NCBI GenBank assembly: GCA_046262635.1
Contig: JBHEMK010000066.1
Location: forward strand, 1 to 41,349
Direction: 5' to 3'
Length of the DNA stretch: 41,349 nucleotides
From: JBHEMK01 sp046262635
Lineage (GTDB): Bacteria; Actinomycetota; Thermoleophilia; Gaiellales; Gaiellaceae
Position numbers and translations under genes: made by a program. Shown here piece by piece: positions 14,245 through 21,910 of the stretch (within the stretch, counting starts at the first letter, position 1; the number at the start of each line of letters is the position of its first letter). The notes under the pieces were generated by a model. It saw only the letters and a list, made by a program, of their open reading frames with translations, was not told the DNA's origin and made no database searches.

Positions 14245-15489
14245 TCAGCGCTCGTCCTCGCCGAGACCGAAGAGGTGACGCACCGCGTCAGCATAGACCA
14301 CTCCGTCGGCCGCCGCGGCGGCCTGCTTCATGCGCACGGTCGGCAGGTGCAGGAGCTTCTCGATGATCCGCGAGGTCATGGCCTCGACGGCTCGCCGCTG
14401 CGCCTCGCTCAGCGGCGCGAGGCGCGACTCGGCCCGGCGCAGCTCGGCCTCGCGGATCTCCTCGGCCCGCGCGCGCAGCGACGCGATCGCCGGCACGACC
14501 TCGAGCGACGCCTGCCAGGCGCGGAACGCGTCGGCCTCACCGGCGGCGATCGTCTCGGCCCGCTGCGCCTCACGGCGGCGTCCTGCGAGCGTCTCGGCCA
14601 CGACCGCCTCGAGATCGTCGATGTCATAGAGATAGCACCCGTCCAGCTCGTGGATCGCGGGGTCGAGGTCGCGCGGGACCGCGAGATCGACGAGCAGCAG
14701 CGGCCGCCCCTTCCGCGCCTTCAGCGCACGGGCAACCGCGTCGCGGCCGACCACGTAGCCGGGCGCGCCCGTCGACGACACGACCACGTCGGCACGCTCG
14801 AGCTCGGGCCCGACCTGCTCGAGCGACAAAGGCTCGGCCCCGACCCGAGCGGCCAGCTCGGCGGCACGGTCGATCGTCCTATTGGCGACGAAGGTGATCC
14901 GGGCACCGCGCGAGAGGAGGTTGCGCGCGGCGAGCTCGCTGATCTTGCCGGCGCCGATCAGGAGGATCGAGCGCCCGTCGAGGTCGCCGAAGACCTGCTC
15001 GGCCAGCGCGGCCCCCGCGGACGAAACCGAGGCGGGGCTCTCGGCGATCGCGGTCAGCGTCCGCACCTTCTTGCCCGTGTGCAGAGCCTGCCGGAAGAGC
15101 CGGTCGAGCAGCGGGCCGGCGGCGCCGGCTTCGAAGGCCGCACGCACCTGGCCAAGGATCTCGCCCTCGCCCGGGACGAGCGAGTCGAGGCCGGCCGCGA
15201 CCCGAAACAGGTGGAGCGCGGCCGCCTCGTCGCGCAGCCGGTAGAGCGCGGGCTCTACCTGGGGTTCGAGCGCCACGAGCGCGCGGACCGCCTCCTCCTC
15301 GAGGCCGCCGGCGTCGGGGCCGGCGACGTATACCTCCGTCCGGTTGCACGTCGAGAGGCAGACCGCCTCGCGCCCAGGCTCGGACAGCCGCGCCGCGAGC
15401 GCCACGGCCTGCGCATGGGTCAGGGCCACCCGCTCCCGCAGCTCAACGGGGGCGCGATGGTGGGACGTGCCGACGAGGACGAGGCGCAT
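14245..15489 (-). CDS. hemA: Glutamyl-tRNA reductase
   Basis: This 414-residue NADPH enzyme makes glutamate-1-semialdehyde from glutamyl-tRNA, the first committed step of C5-pathway haem synthesis. It has VGTSHHRAPVELRE, the catalytic Cys48 in STCNRTEVY, LDSLVPGEGEILGQV, the NADP site LLIGAGKISELAARNL and the C-terminal dimerisation helices. The ATG at 15489 overlaps the TGA of the ccsA/hemX gene (TGATG). No hemL or hemB gene is in the window; they are presumably elsewhere. Confidence 0.95.
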   Translation of the reverse strand: MRLVLVGTSHHRAPVELRERVALTHAQAVALAARLSEPGREAVCLSTCNRTEVYVAGPDAGGLEEEAVRALVALEPQVEPALYRLRDEAAALHLFRVAAGLDSLVPGEGEILGQVRAAFEAGAAGPLLDRLFRQALHTGKKVRTLTAIAESPASVSSAGAALAEQVFGDLDGRSILLIGAGKISELAARNLLSRGARITFVANRTIDRAAELAARVGAEPLSLEQVGPELERADVVVSSTGAPGYVVGRDAVARALKARKGRPLLLVDLAVPRDLDPAIHELDGCYLYDIDDLEAVVAETLAGRRREAQRAETIAAGEADAFRAWQASLEVVPAIASLRARAEEIREAELRRAESRLAPLSEAQRRAVEAMTSRIIEKLLHLPTVRMKQAAAAADGVVYADAVRHLFGLGEDER

Positions 15490-16277
15490 CAGCCGAAGTG
15501 GGTGACAGGTAGGCCGAGGCGGACGACGATGACGAGCACGAAGCCTGCGAGCGCAAGGTAGGCGGCGCGCCGTCCGTGCAGGCCACCGAAGCCGCGCAGG
15601 CCGAGGTAGGCGCCGTAGACCACCCAGGTGACGAGGGTGACCGCGATCAACGCGTCGACGCGGGCGCCGGAGCCGGCCAGGCGCACGATGCCGACGAGGA
15701 TCCCGAGCGTCAGCGCCGGCAGCGCGACCGCGATCGTGCGGAAGGCGAGCCGATCGAGTACGGCGAGCGAGGGTGCCGGAAGGCGGAGGATCGTCGCCGT
15801 CCGCCGCTTGAGCCTCCGCTCCTGCCAGAGGTAGAGCCCGGAGAGGCCCGCGGCCAGCGTGAAACCGGCAAATGCGACGAGCACGAGGCCGACGTGGAGG
15901 AGGAGGAAGAGGTTGGAGTAACGGGTCTGCACACCGACGCCGGTGCCGCCGCCCCACCAGGCGAGTGCGAGCAGCACGGCCGCGAGCGGCATCACGACGA
16001 GGCCGAGCAGCCGGAAGCGGGGCTGGCAGCCCCAGATCAGGTAGACGCCGACGACGAGCCAAACGAACAGGTTCAGCGAGCCCGCCCAGCCGGCCCACGG
16101 AAAGCCTTCGTCCCGCGAGGCCTGGAGGCCGAGTAGCGCGGTCTGGACGAGCCAGCCGATCCGCACCCCCCAGGTGGCAAGCCGACCCGGCAGCCCGGGT
16201 CGCCGCGTCTCGCCGAGGTACGCGAAGGCCGCCTCGCCGTAGGCGAGCAGCACCGGCCAGAACAGGAGCTCAGCCAA
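15489..16277 (-). CDS. CcsA/HemX-like cytochrome c assembly membrane protein lacking the WWD motif
   Basis: This is an integral membrane protein of about 262 residues with seven or eight hydrophobic segments. The stretch LAVLDRLAFRTIAVALPALT followed by LGILVG matches the HemX/CcsA consensus before the haem-handling WWD loop. The loop itself, usually WGxYWxWDPKE, reads RLAGSGARVDALIAV. The following TWVVYGAYLGLRGFGG and the C-terminal THFG (CcsA has a His near here) are retained. HemX is known to influence HemA levels in other bacteria, and hemA is coupled directly downstream. A TTG at 16277 overlapping the ccmD-like stop is the best start; an ATG at 16328 is possible but lies well inside that gene. 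Confidence 0.75.
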   Translation of the reverse strand: MAELLFWPVLLAYGEAAFAYLGETRRPGLPGRLATWGVRIGWLVQTALLGLQASRDEGFPWAGWAGSLNLFVWLVVGVYLIWGCQPRFRLLGLVVMPLAAVLLALAWWGGGTGVGVQTRYSNLFLLLHVGLVLVAFAGFTLAAGLSGLYLWQERRLKRRTATILRLPAPSLAVLDRLAFRTIAVALPALTLGILVGIVRLAGSGARVDALIAVTLVTWVVYGAYLGLRGFGGLHGRRAAYLALAGFVLVIVVRLGLPVTHFG

Positions 16278-16455
16278 CCTGAGCGGGCTCCCGCTCGACG
16301 GGTTCGGCGCGCTGGCGCTGCCGCGCAAGCTCGACGAGCTCGTCGACCTGGCGCGACAGCCGCTGCAGCTTCGCAGCGATGATCAGGACGTAGACGAGCA
16401 CCGCGACGAAGACGACCAGGTAGGCGGCCGTGACGTAGGTCTCGACCGTGCTCAC
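16270..16455 (-). CDS. ccmD: CcmD-like small single-helix membrane protein
   Basis: This 61-residue protein begins VSTVETYVTAAYLVVF, has one membrane helix (about 8-28) and then a basic, helical, coiled-coil-prone tail (AKLQRLSRQVDELVELAR). CcmD proteins have this shape and help release haem-loaded CcmE from CcmABC. The GTG at 16455 overlaps the ccmC stop (GTGA). Assignment rests on position, size and topology more than on conserved residues. Confidence 0.7.
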   Translation of the reverse strand: MSTVETYVTAAYLVVFVAVLVYVLIIAAKLQRLSRQVDELVELARQRQRAEPVEREPAQVG

Positions 16456-17195
16456 GTCAGCAGCTCCCGGAGCTCGCGCAGCTTCCCGTCCAGCCGTTTG
16501 CCAGTCAGCTCGATCGCATAGAGACAGGCGGCGAGCGAGAGCATGGCCGCCTGGCACACACAGAAGGTCAGGAGCTGGCTGCCGCCGAGCTGCGGGCCCT
16601 TCGACGTGAAGACGACCGGGTGCACGATGTCCTGCGCCAGGTGGATCGCGAGCCAGCTGACCGGGATCAGGACGACGCCGAAGAGCGCGTAGACGGCGGA
16701 GAAGTTCGCGCGCTGGGGCCCGTCCTCGACCGAGTAGCGCAGCATGAAGTACGCCGAATAGAAGAGGAAGAGGACCAGGAAAAGGACGAGCTGGTTCGAG
16801 CTCCAGAGCCACCAGTGGCCCCAGCGATACTTGGCCCAGATCGAACCGGTCAGGAGCACGAGCACGCCGAGGATCACCCCCTGGTGGATCGCGACGTAGC
16901 TCTCGAGGTCGGCGCGAGGGTCGCGCTTCCACAGGTGGACGAGCGCCTTCCAGGCTCCCCAGGCGAAGCAGCCGTATGCCGTGAGCGCGATCGGCACGTG
17001 GAAGTAGAAGATCTTCTGATTGAAGTTGTCCGCATCGACCGGGGCGTAGAAGAACACCAGCGCGATCGCCGTGCCCGTGAGGACGAGCGCCAGCGCGGCG
17101 AGCAGCTGCAGTGAGAGTCGGTCCCGCACGAGAATTCTGTGCCAGTGTCGCAGATAGCGCCGTCTCTCCGGCCCATCCGCACGGGAGCTCGACAC
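16452..17195 (-). CDS. ccmC: Haem exporter protein CcmC-like, altered WWD motif
   Basis: This 247-residue protein has six predicted membrane helices and belongs to the CcmC haem-handling family. It keeps FNQKIFYFHVPIA with His66, GSIWAKYRWGHWWLW and a second conserved His192 (QDIVHPVVF). The tryptophan-rich motif reads WGHWWLWSSNQ (125-135), so the Asp that gives the WWD motif its name is Ser132. The aromatic residues are kept. The GTG at 17195 lies 6 bases after the ccmB stop. The gene is the third of a ccmABCD set. Confidence 0.88.
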   Translation of the reverse strand: MSSSRADGPERRRYLRHWHRILVRDRLSLQLLAALALVLTGTAIALVFFYAPVDADNFNQKIFYFHVPIALTAYGCFAWGAWKALVHLWKRDPRADLESYVAIHQGVILGVLVLLTGSIWAKYRWGHWWLWSSNQLVLFLVLFLFYSAYFMLRYSVEDGPQRANFSAVYALFGVVLIPVSWLAIHLAQDIVHPVVFTSKGPQLGGSQLLTFCVCQAAMLSLAACLYAIELTGKRLDGKLRELRELLT

Positions 17196-17201
17196 CTCTC
17201 G

Positions 17202-17840
17202 CTACTCGGTGACGACGTACTCGAAGGAGGCCCAGCAGACGAGCGTGAAGATCGCGTCGTAGAGCGCGAGGAAGCCGAGGTACCTGCCGGGCGCCTCGAC
17301 GACGCTCGCACCCACGCCGCCGATCACGATCGGGATCGCGAGCGGCAGGAACAGGGGCGGCAGCAGCAGGTCGCGCGCCCGGCCGGCCGTCGCCATCGCG
17401 CCGACAAACGTCCCGACGGCGCAGATGCCGACGTCCGCGAGGGCAACCCCGCCCACGGCAGCCGCATCGAGCCCGCGGAAGAACGCGCCGTAGAGGGGCA
17501 GCGCCACGACCTCCGCCGCCACGAGGAAGGCCAGCGTCGCGAGCGCCTTGGCGAGCCAGATCGCGCTCCGGTCGCAGGGGGCGAGCACGAGCCCGTCGAA
17601 CATCCGCTGCTCCCGCTCCGGCACGAAGGCGCGTCCAAGGCCGAGCAGGGCGGTGAAGAGGATCGCGACCCAGAGCAATCCGCTTGCCGCAAGGTCGGAC
17701 GAACCGACCGGCAGCGCGAAGTGGAAGACGACGAAGACGGCGGTCACGAACAGGAGCATCGCCGGCAGCGTCTCCTTGGCCCGCAGCTCGAGCAGGAGAT
17801 CCTTGCGCGCGAGTGCAGCGACATCGGCGAGGTAGCTCAC
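17202..17840 (-). CDS. ccmB: Haem exporter membrane subunit CcmB
   Basis: This 212-residue protein with six hydrophobic segments matches CcmB, the permease partner of CcmA. It has an N-terminal ARKDLLLELRAKETLPAMLL, then FVPEREQRMFDGLVLAPCDR and a C-terminal LPLAIPIVIGG. Its GTG start overlaps the ccmA stop (GTGA). Confidence 0.92.
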   Translation of the reverse strand: MSYLADVAALARKDLLLELRAKETLPAMLLFVTAVFVVFHFALPVGSSDLAASGLLWVAILFTALLGLGRAFVPEREQRMFDGLVLAPCDRSAIWLAKALATLAFLVAAEVVALPLYGAFFRGLDAAAVGGVALADVGICAVGTFVGAMATAGRARDLLLPPLFLPLAIPIVIGGVGASVVEAPGRYLGFLALYDAIFTLVCWASFEYVVTE

Positions 17841-18421
17841 GTGATCGCCAGCCGCGCCGTCGCGAGCCGCTCGACGCGGGCGGGATCGTGGGTCGAGACG
17901 AGCAGTGTCCGGTCGCCCGCGAGCTCGGCCAGCTGCGCGTCGAGCAGCGCGGCGCCACCGGCGTCGAGCGCCGTGAAGGGCTCGTCGAGAACGAGCAGGC
18001 GAGGGTCGTGCAGCAGCGTCCGGCAGAGGGCGAGCCGCTGGGTCATCCCGCGCGAGAACGTGCCGACGCGCCCATGCCGCTCGTCCCAGAGGCCGAAGCG
18101 CTCGAGCAGCATCCCGATCCGCTCTCGCCGCTCGGGTACGCGGTAGAGCCGGCCGTAGAGCTCGAGGTTCTCGAGCGCCGTCAGCTCGCGGTAGACGAGC
18201 GGCTCGTGCCCGAGGAAGCCGAGCTGCGCACGCTCGGCGTCAATCCGGAGCTCTCCTTCGCTCGGAAGCGCCAGGCCGGCGCAGATCCGCAACAGCGTCG
18301 TCTTGCCCGAACCGTTCGGGCCCGTGACGAGCAGGAACCCCCCGGCCGGTAGGTCGGCGTCGATCCCGCGCAGCACGCGCTTTGCCCCGTAGCGCTTGCC
18401 CAGGTTCCGGGCCTGAATCAT
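17837..18421 (-). CDS. ccmA: Haem exporter ATP-binding subunit CcmA
   Basis: This 194-residue ABC ATPase has Walker A GPNGSGKT (34-41), a signature of the form FSRGMTQRLAL, Walker B LLVLDEPFTALD and the switch His in VSTHD. The ATP-driven CcmAB pair releases haem-loaded CcmE in system I cytochrome c maturation. The ATG at 18421 has no ribosome-binding site and TACGCT ends 7 bases upstream. It heads a run of about ten coupled or closely spaced genes down to 11184. CcmE, CcmF and the thioredoxin-like Ccm proteins are not in the window. Confidence 0.92.
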   Translation of the reverse strand: MIQARNLGKRYGAKRVLRGIDADLPAGGFLLVTGPNGSGKTTLLRICAGLALPSEGELRIDAERAQLGFLGHEPLVYRELTALENLELYGRLYRVPERRERIGMLLERFGLWDERHGRVGTFSRGMTQRLALCRTLLHDPRLLVLDEPFTALDAGGAALLDAQLAELAGDRTLLVSTHDPARVERLATARLAIT

Positions 18422-18428
18422 TCCGGCG

Positions 18429-18434
18429 AGCGTA
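18429..18434 (-). promoter_or_regulatory. Putative -10 hexamer TACGCT (leaderless start of the ccm-hem run)
   Basis: On the minus strand TACGCT ends 7 bases before the ccmA ATG. It lies in a 74-base divergent gap shared with the GT-C gene. It may drive the whole ccmABCD-ccsA-hemACD transcript. Confidence 0.45.
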
Positions 18435-18495
18435 CTACCGCTCAAGCGGGACCCGCGGGCCGCCGACAACCCTCGTGGAGTCCCTCGATCTAGTG

Positions 18496-20574
18496 ATGAC
18501 CTCGATCTCGACCACTGCCCGGGTTCAGGCGCCGACGGCGCTCTCGCGTGCGCACGCGCTCGCGAGCCGCCTGCCGCTCGTGCTCGTCTTCGCCGCGGCC
18601 GCGACCCTCGCGTCCGTCCAGTCGCTCGGCCACCGGACGCCGCTCGTCTTCTCGGACGAGCTTCTCTACGCCAAATTCTCGCAGAGCATCGCCGAGGGCC
18701 ACGGTCTCTCGATCTGGGGCGTCCATCAGTTCTTCCCGTCGTTCCTCCTGCCGCTCGTCCAGTCGCCGGTCTGGCTGCTCGGGCCGGTCGGCGACTCCTA
18801 TCTCGCCGCACGGGTGCTCAACGGTCTCCTCATGGCTTCGGCCGTCTTCCCGGCCTCCTGGCTCGCGGTCCGGCTCGTCCCGCGGCGGTGGGCGCTGCTC
18901 GCAGCGGCGGCCGCGGTCGCGCTGCCGGAGCTCGGCTACCACGACACGTTGATGGCCGAGCCGCTCGCCTACCCGCTCTTCCTGCTCGCGGCCGGCGCGA
19001 TCGTCCGGGCCGTCGCCGACGGCGGCCGCGGAATGCGCGTCCTTGCCGTCGTCTCCTGCGCTCTCGTCGCCCTGACGCGCCTCCAGCTCGCGGCAGTCGT
19101 GATCGGCTACGGCGTGGCGGCGATCGTCGCGAGCCCGCGGCGGCTCGCGCACGCGCTCCCGCTTGCCGTGCTCGTCCTCCCGCCGCTCGCCGCGTACTGG
19201 CTCTGGGGCGAATCCGCGCTTGGTCAGTACAACGGCTTCCTGCACCTCCAGTTCGGCGTGCCGGCGGTCCTCCACTGGATCGCACTTCTGCTGCTCCTGC
19301 TGCCCTTCTCCTGCGGGCTCGCCGTCCTGCCCGGCGCACTGCTCGGGCTCGCCGGGCGGCCTCGCAACCGGGCGGAGGCCGCCTTCACGACCTTCGTACT
19401 GACGGTCGGCTCCGTCATGCTCGTGCAGGCGGCGATGATCTCGGCGGCGGATGCACAGCGCGCGATGACGCGCTACGTCTTCTACCTGGCGCCTCTGCTC
19501 GTGATCGCCTTCTTTCTCTATGTGGAGCGCGGCGCGCCGCGGCGGCCGATCTACCTGGCGCTCACGGCCGGCGGTGGATTGCTCGCCGTTCGCATCCCGT
19601 TCTCGAGCCTGACGCCGGCCGGCTACTTCGACGGCGACACGCCCACCAGCACGGTCTTCGCCACGATCGAGGGCCGGCTCGGTGTCGCGCACGGGATGCT
19701 CGCGATCGAACTCGGCATCCTCGCGCTGGCCGCGCTCGTCGCAGCAACGCCGCTGCGGGCGGCGCGCGGGGCGGCGGCGGTCGCGGGCGCGGGGATCGCC
19801 GTCAGCCTGGGCCTCGGGCTCGTCTACGGCCACGCCGACCACCGCGTGACGCGCAACGTCGCCGCGCAGGTCTCGCCCGCCGACCGGGACTGGATCGACG
19901 CGTCCCGCTTCGGCCCGGTCACGTACCTGTCGCTGCCCGGAAGCCTGATCGTCCCGGACTCCGAGGTCGCCTTCTGGAACCGCTCGATCCGGCACGTCGC
20001 ACAATTTTCGTCCGCGACGAACGGCGCGCTGCCGCTGGGGCAGGCGTCGGACACTCCCGGCGGAAGGCTCGAGATCGACGGACGGCCGAATCCGGCCGGC
20101 CGCTACGTCGTCGGCTCGTGGGGGTCGCGGGTCGCCTTTGTGGGCCGGCTCCTCGGCCGCTTGGGCTGGCTGACCGCAGTCGAGCTGCCCCGCGGCGCGC
20201 ACCTCCGCTGGCTTGCCGCCGGTCTCGACCGCGACGGCTACTCGGTCGCCCTCACCTACGACGCCTGGCCGACGGGGCCCGCGCGATCGGGCCACTTCAC
20301 GGTCGATCTCGTGCTTCCTGCCTCTCGGCGAGGGCAGACCCTCTGGCTTACGGTGCGCGGCGGCACGGGCCGGATGATCGAGCTCAGGCCCGGAACGCAG
20401 CTCCACCTCGTGCTGCCGGCTCCGGCGACGCCTCGGCCCGAGCTCGTCCTGCGTGTCCACGGCTCGGTGGACACCGGGCTGCGCGAACGCGGCGTGCTCG
20501 TCCGGCGGATCTCCTACGCCCGAGGCTCGCGTTCGGCGTCGCGCACGCGGCGCCCGCGGCGGCCGCGCCGGTAG
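18496..20574 (+). CDS. GT-C-fold membrane glycosyltransferase-like protein
   Basis: This 692-residue polytopic membrane protein has about ten or more hydrophobic segments up to roughly residue 450, then a soluble beta-rich domain. The first extracytoplasmic loop carries VFSDELLYAKFSQSIAEGHG with Asp54-Glu55, the acidic pair expected for GT-C enzymes that use polyprenyl-phosphate sugars. The sugar and acceptor are unknown. The ATG at 18496 is preceded by an in-frame GTG at 18493. The C-terminal tail is arginine-rich and overlaps the end of the convergent GT4 gene by 61 bases. It probably decorates an envelope glycan together with its neighbours. Confidence 0.75.
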   Translation: MTSISTTARVQAPTALSRAHALASRLPLVLVFAAAATLASVQSLGHRTPLVFSDELLYAKFSQSIAEGHGLSIWGVHQFFPSFLLPLVQSPVWLLGPVGDSYLAARVLNGLLMASAVFPASWLAVRLVPRRWALLAAAAAVALPELGYHDTLMAEPLAYPLFLLAAGAIVRAVADGGRGMRVLAVVSCALVALTRLQLAAVVIGYGVAAIVASPRRLAHALPLAVLVLPPLAAYWLWGESALGQYNGFLHLQFGVPAVLHWIALLLLLLPFSCGLAVLPGALLGLAGRPRNRAEAAFTTFVLTVGSVMLVQAAMISAADAQRAMTRYVFYLAPLLVIAFFLYVERGAPRRPIYLALTAGGGLLAVRIPFSSLTPAGYFDGDTPTSTVFATIEGRLGVAHGMLAIELGILALAALVAATPLRAARGAAAVAGAGIAVSLGLGLVYGHADHRVTRNVAAQVSPADRDWIDASRFGPVTYLSLPGSLIVPDSEVAFWNRSIRHVAQFSSATNGALPLGQASDTPGGRLEIDGRPNPAGRYVVGSWGSRVAFVGRLLGRLGWLTAVELPRGAHLRWLAAGLDRDGYSVALTYDAWPTGPARSGHFTVDLVLPASRRGQTLWLTVRGGTGRMIELRPGTQLHLVLPAPATPRPELVLRVHGSVDTGLRERGVLVRRISYARGSRSASRTRRPRRPRR

Positions 20575-21890
20575 AGACCGAGGACGTCCTCGACTGCACC
20601 GCGGGCGCCGCGATCCGAGAGGGCGCGGCCGGCGAGCAGCGCGTGTTGGGCCCCGAGGCCCGCGAGCGCGCCGCGGCCCGGGGGCCGCGGGCGGCCGGGT
20701 GCGGCGATCAGATCAGCGAGACGCGCGACGGCGCGCGGCCATGCGAACTCCCCGCGTACCTCGGCGATCCGCTCCCGTGCGGCCGCGCGTGCGCCCTCGT
20801 CCTCGACGAGCTCGAGAATCGCAGCGGTCAGGCCGTCGAGATCCTCGGCGTCCGCGGCGCGACCGAGCCCCTGCCGTTCGACGAGCTCACTGAGCACGTC
20901 ACCGCGCGACGTCACGATCGGCAGACCGGCCCAGAGGTAGTCGAGCATCCGCGTCCGGAACGAGAAGCGCGTCTCCACGTTGTCGAAATGGGTCGAGACA
21001 CCGATGTCCGCCTCGAGCAGGTAGTTCTGGCGCTCCTCGTAGGGCACCCAGCCCGGGTTGAAGAACACGTGCCGTTCGGCGAGTCCGAGCTCACGGGCGA
21101 GCGCGACCGCGCGCGTTGCCATCGCCATCTCCTCGATCAGCGGGTTCGGGTGACGGACGCCGAGGAAGTACAGCTTCACGTCGTCGCGGCGCTCGGCGAT
21201 CCGACCGACCGCGCGGATCAGCGTCAGCGGGTCGAACCAGTTCCAGATCCCGCCGCCCCAGAGCAGGACGACGTCGGAGTCGCGGATCCCGGGCACGACG
21301 CCCCTGAGCACCCGCGCGGTCTGCCGCGGCCGCTCCGGCTCGATGCCGAACGGCACCACGTCGAGGAGCGAACGGAGCGTCGGGTCGCGTTCGTACTGCT
21401 CGAAGTCGACCCGGCCGAGCGCGCCGAGCGCACCGAGCCAGAGGTCGCGCTGCCGCTCGCTCGCGCAGATGAAGGCGTCGCCCGTTCCGAGGGCGACCCC
21501 CTGGACGAGGTTCATCCCCTGGTACTCGAGCAGGCGCCGGCCACCGCCCCCGCTCTCGGAGCGATGAAGACCCAGGTTCTCCATCATGAAGGGCACGTAG
21601 AGGTCGTAGATCGTCCGCGTCCGCGAGCGCGCGAGGTGCGCCATCGTGCGGATGCCGAGCCGCTGTGCGACGACGGCGTCGAAGCCCGCCGTCCAGCGCC
21701 TGAAGCCACCGTCCCCGTAGTCACTGCGAACGACCACCTCTGCGCCCGGCAGCTCCAGATCGGCCGCGAACGGCACCGCGAGAGTGACATCGAAGGAGCC
21801 CGCGAGGTGTTTCGCGAACTGGAACGAGCGGATCCCGGGTCCTGCCATGCTCCGGCCGATCCGATCGTTGGAGACGACGAGGATCCTCAC
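20514..21890 (-). CDS. GT4-family glycosyltransferase
   Basis: This 458-residue, two-Rossmann-domain (GT-B) glycosyltransferase starts MRILVVSNDRIGRSMAGPGI. Its C-terminal donor domain contains LLWGGGIWNWFDPLTLIRAV, KLYFLGVRHPNP, FFNPGWVPYEER and RMLDYLWAGLPIVTSRGD. The acceptor is unknown. The GTG at 21890 has TAGAAT 6 bases upstream, a good -10 match, and no ribosome-binding site. Its last 61 bases lie antisense to the end of the GT-C gene, and both tails are arginine-rich. The true C-terminal functional part may end earlier. Confidence 0.85.
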   Translation of the reverse strand: MRILVVSNDRIGRSMAGPGIRSFQFAKHLAGSFDVTLAVPFAADLELPGAEVVVRSDYGDGGFRRWTAGFDAVVAQRLGIRTMAHLARSRTRTIYDLYVPFMMENLGLHRSESGGGGRRLLEYQGMNLVQGVALGTGDAFICASERQRDLWLGALGALGRVDFEQYERDPTLRSLLDVVPFGIEPERPRQTARVLRGVVPGIRDSDVVLLWGGGIWNWFDPLTLIRAVGRIAERRDDVKLYFLGVRHPNPLIEEMAMATRAVALARELGLAERHVFFNPGWVPYEERQNYLLEADIGVSTHFDNVETRFSFRTRMLDYLWAGLPIVTSRGDVLSELVERQGLGRAADAEDLDGLTAAILELVEDEGARAAARERIAEVRGEFAWPRAVARLADLIAAPGRPRPPGRGALAGLGAQHALLAGRALSDRGARGAVEDVLGLYRRGRRGRRVRDAEREPRA

Positions 21891-21896
21891 CCGTGG

Positions 21897-21902
21897 ATTC
21901 TA
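21897..21902 (-). promoter_or_regulatory. Putative -10 hexamer TAGAAT (leaderless start of GT4 gene)
   Basis: TAGAAT matches five of six TATAAT bases and ends 6 bases before the GTG at 21890. It spans the 20-base gap and borders the stop of the upstream GT2 gene at 21911. Confidence 0.5.
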
Positions 21903-21910
21903 GGCGGCGT

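Noticed and set aside
13279..15561. Long plus-strand open frame opposite hemC and hemA
   Set aside because: Antisense shadow of strongly supported haem genes; composition is low-complexity Arg/Asp/Gly/His with no recognisable motif.
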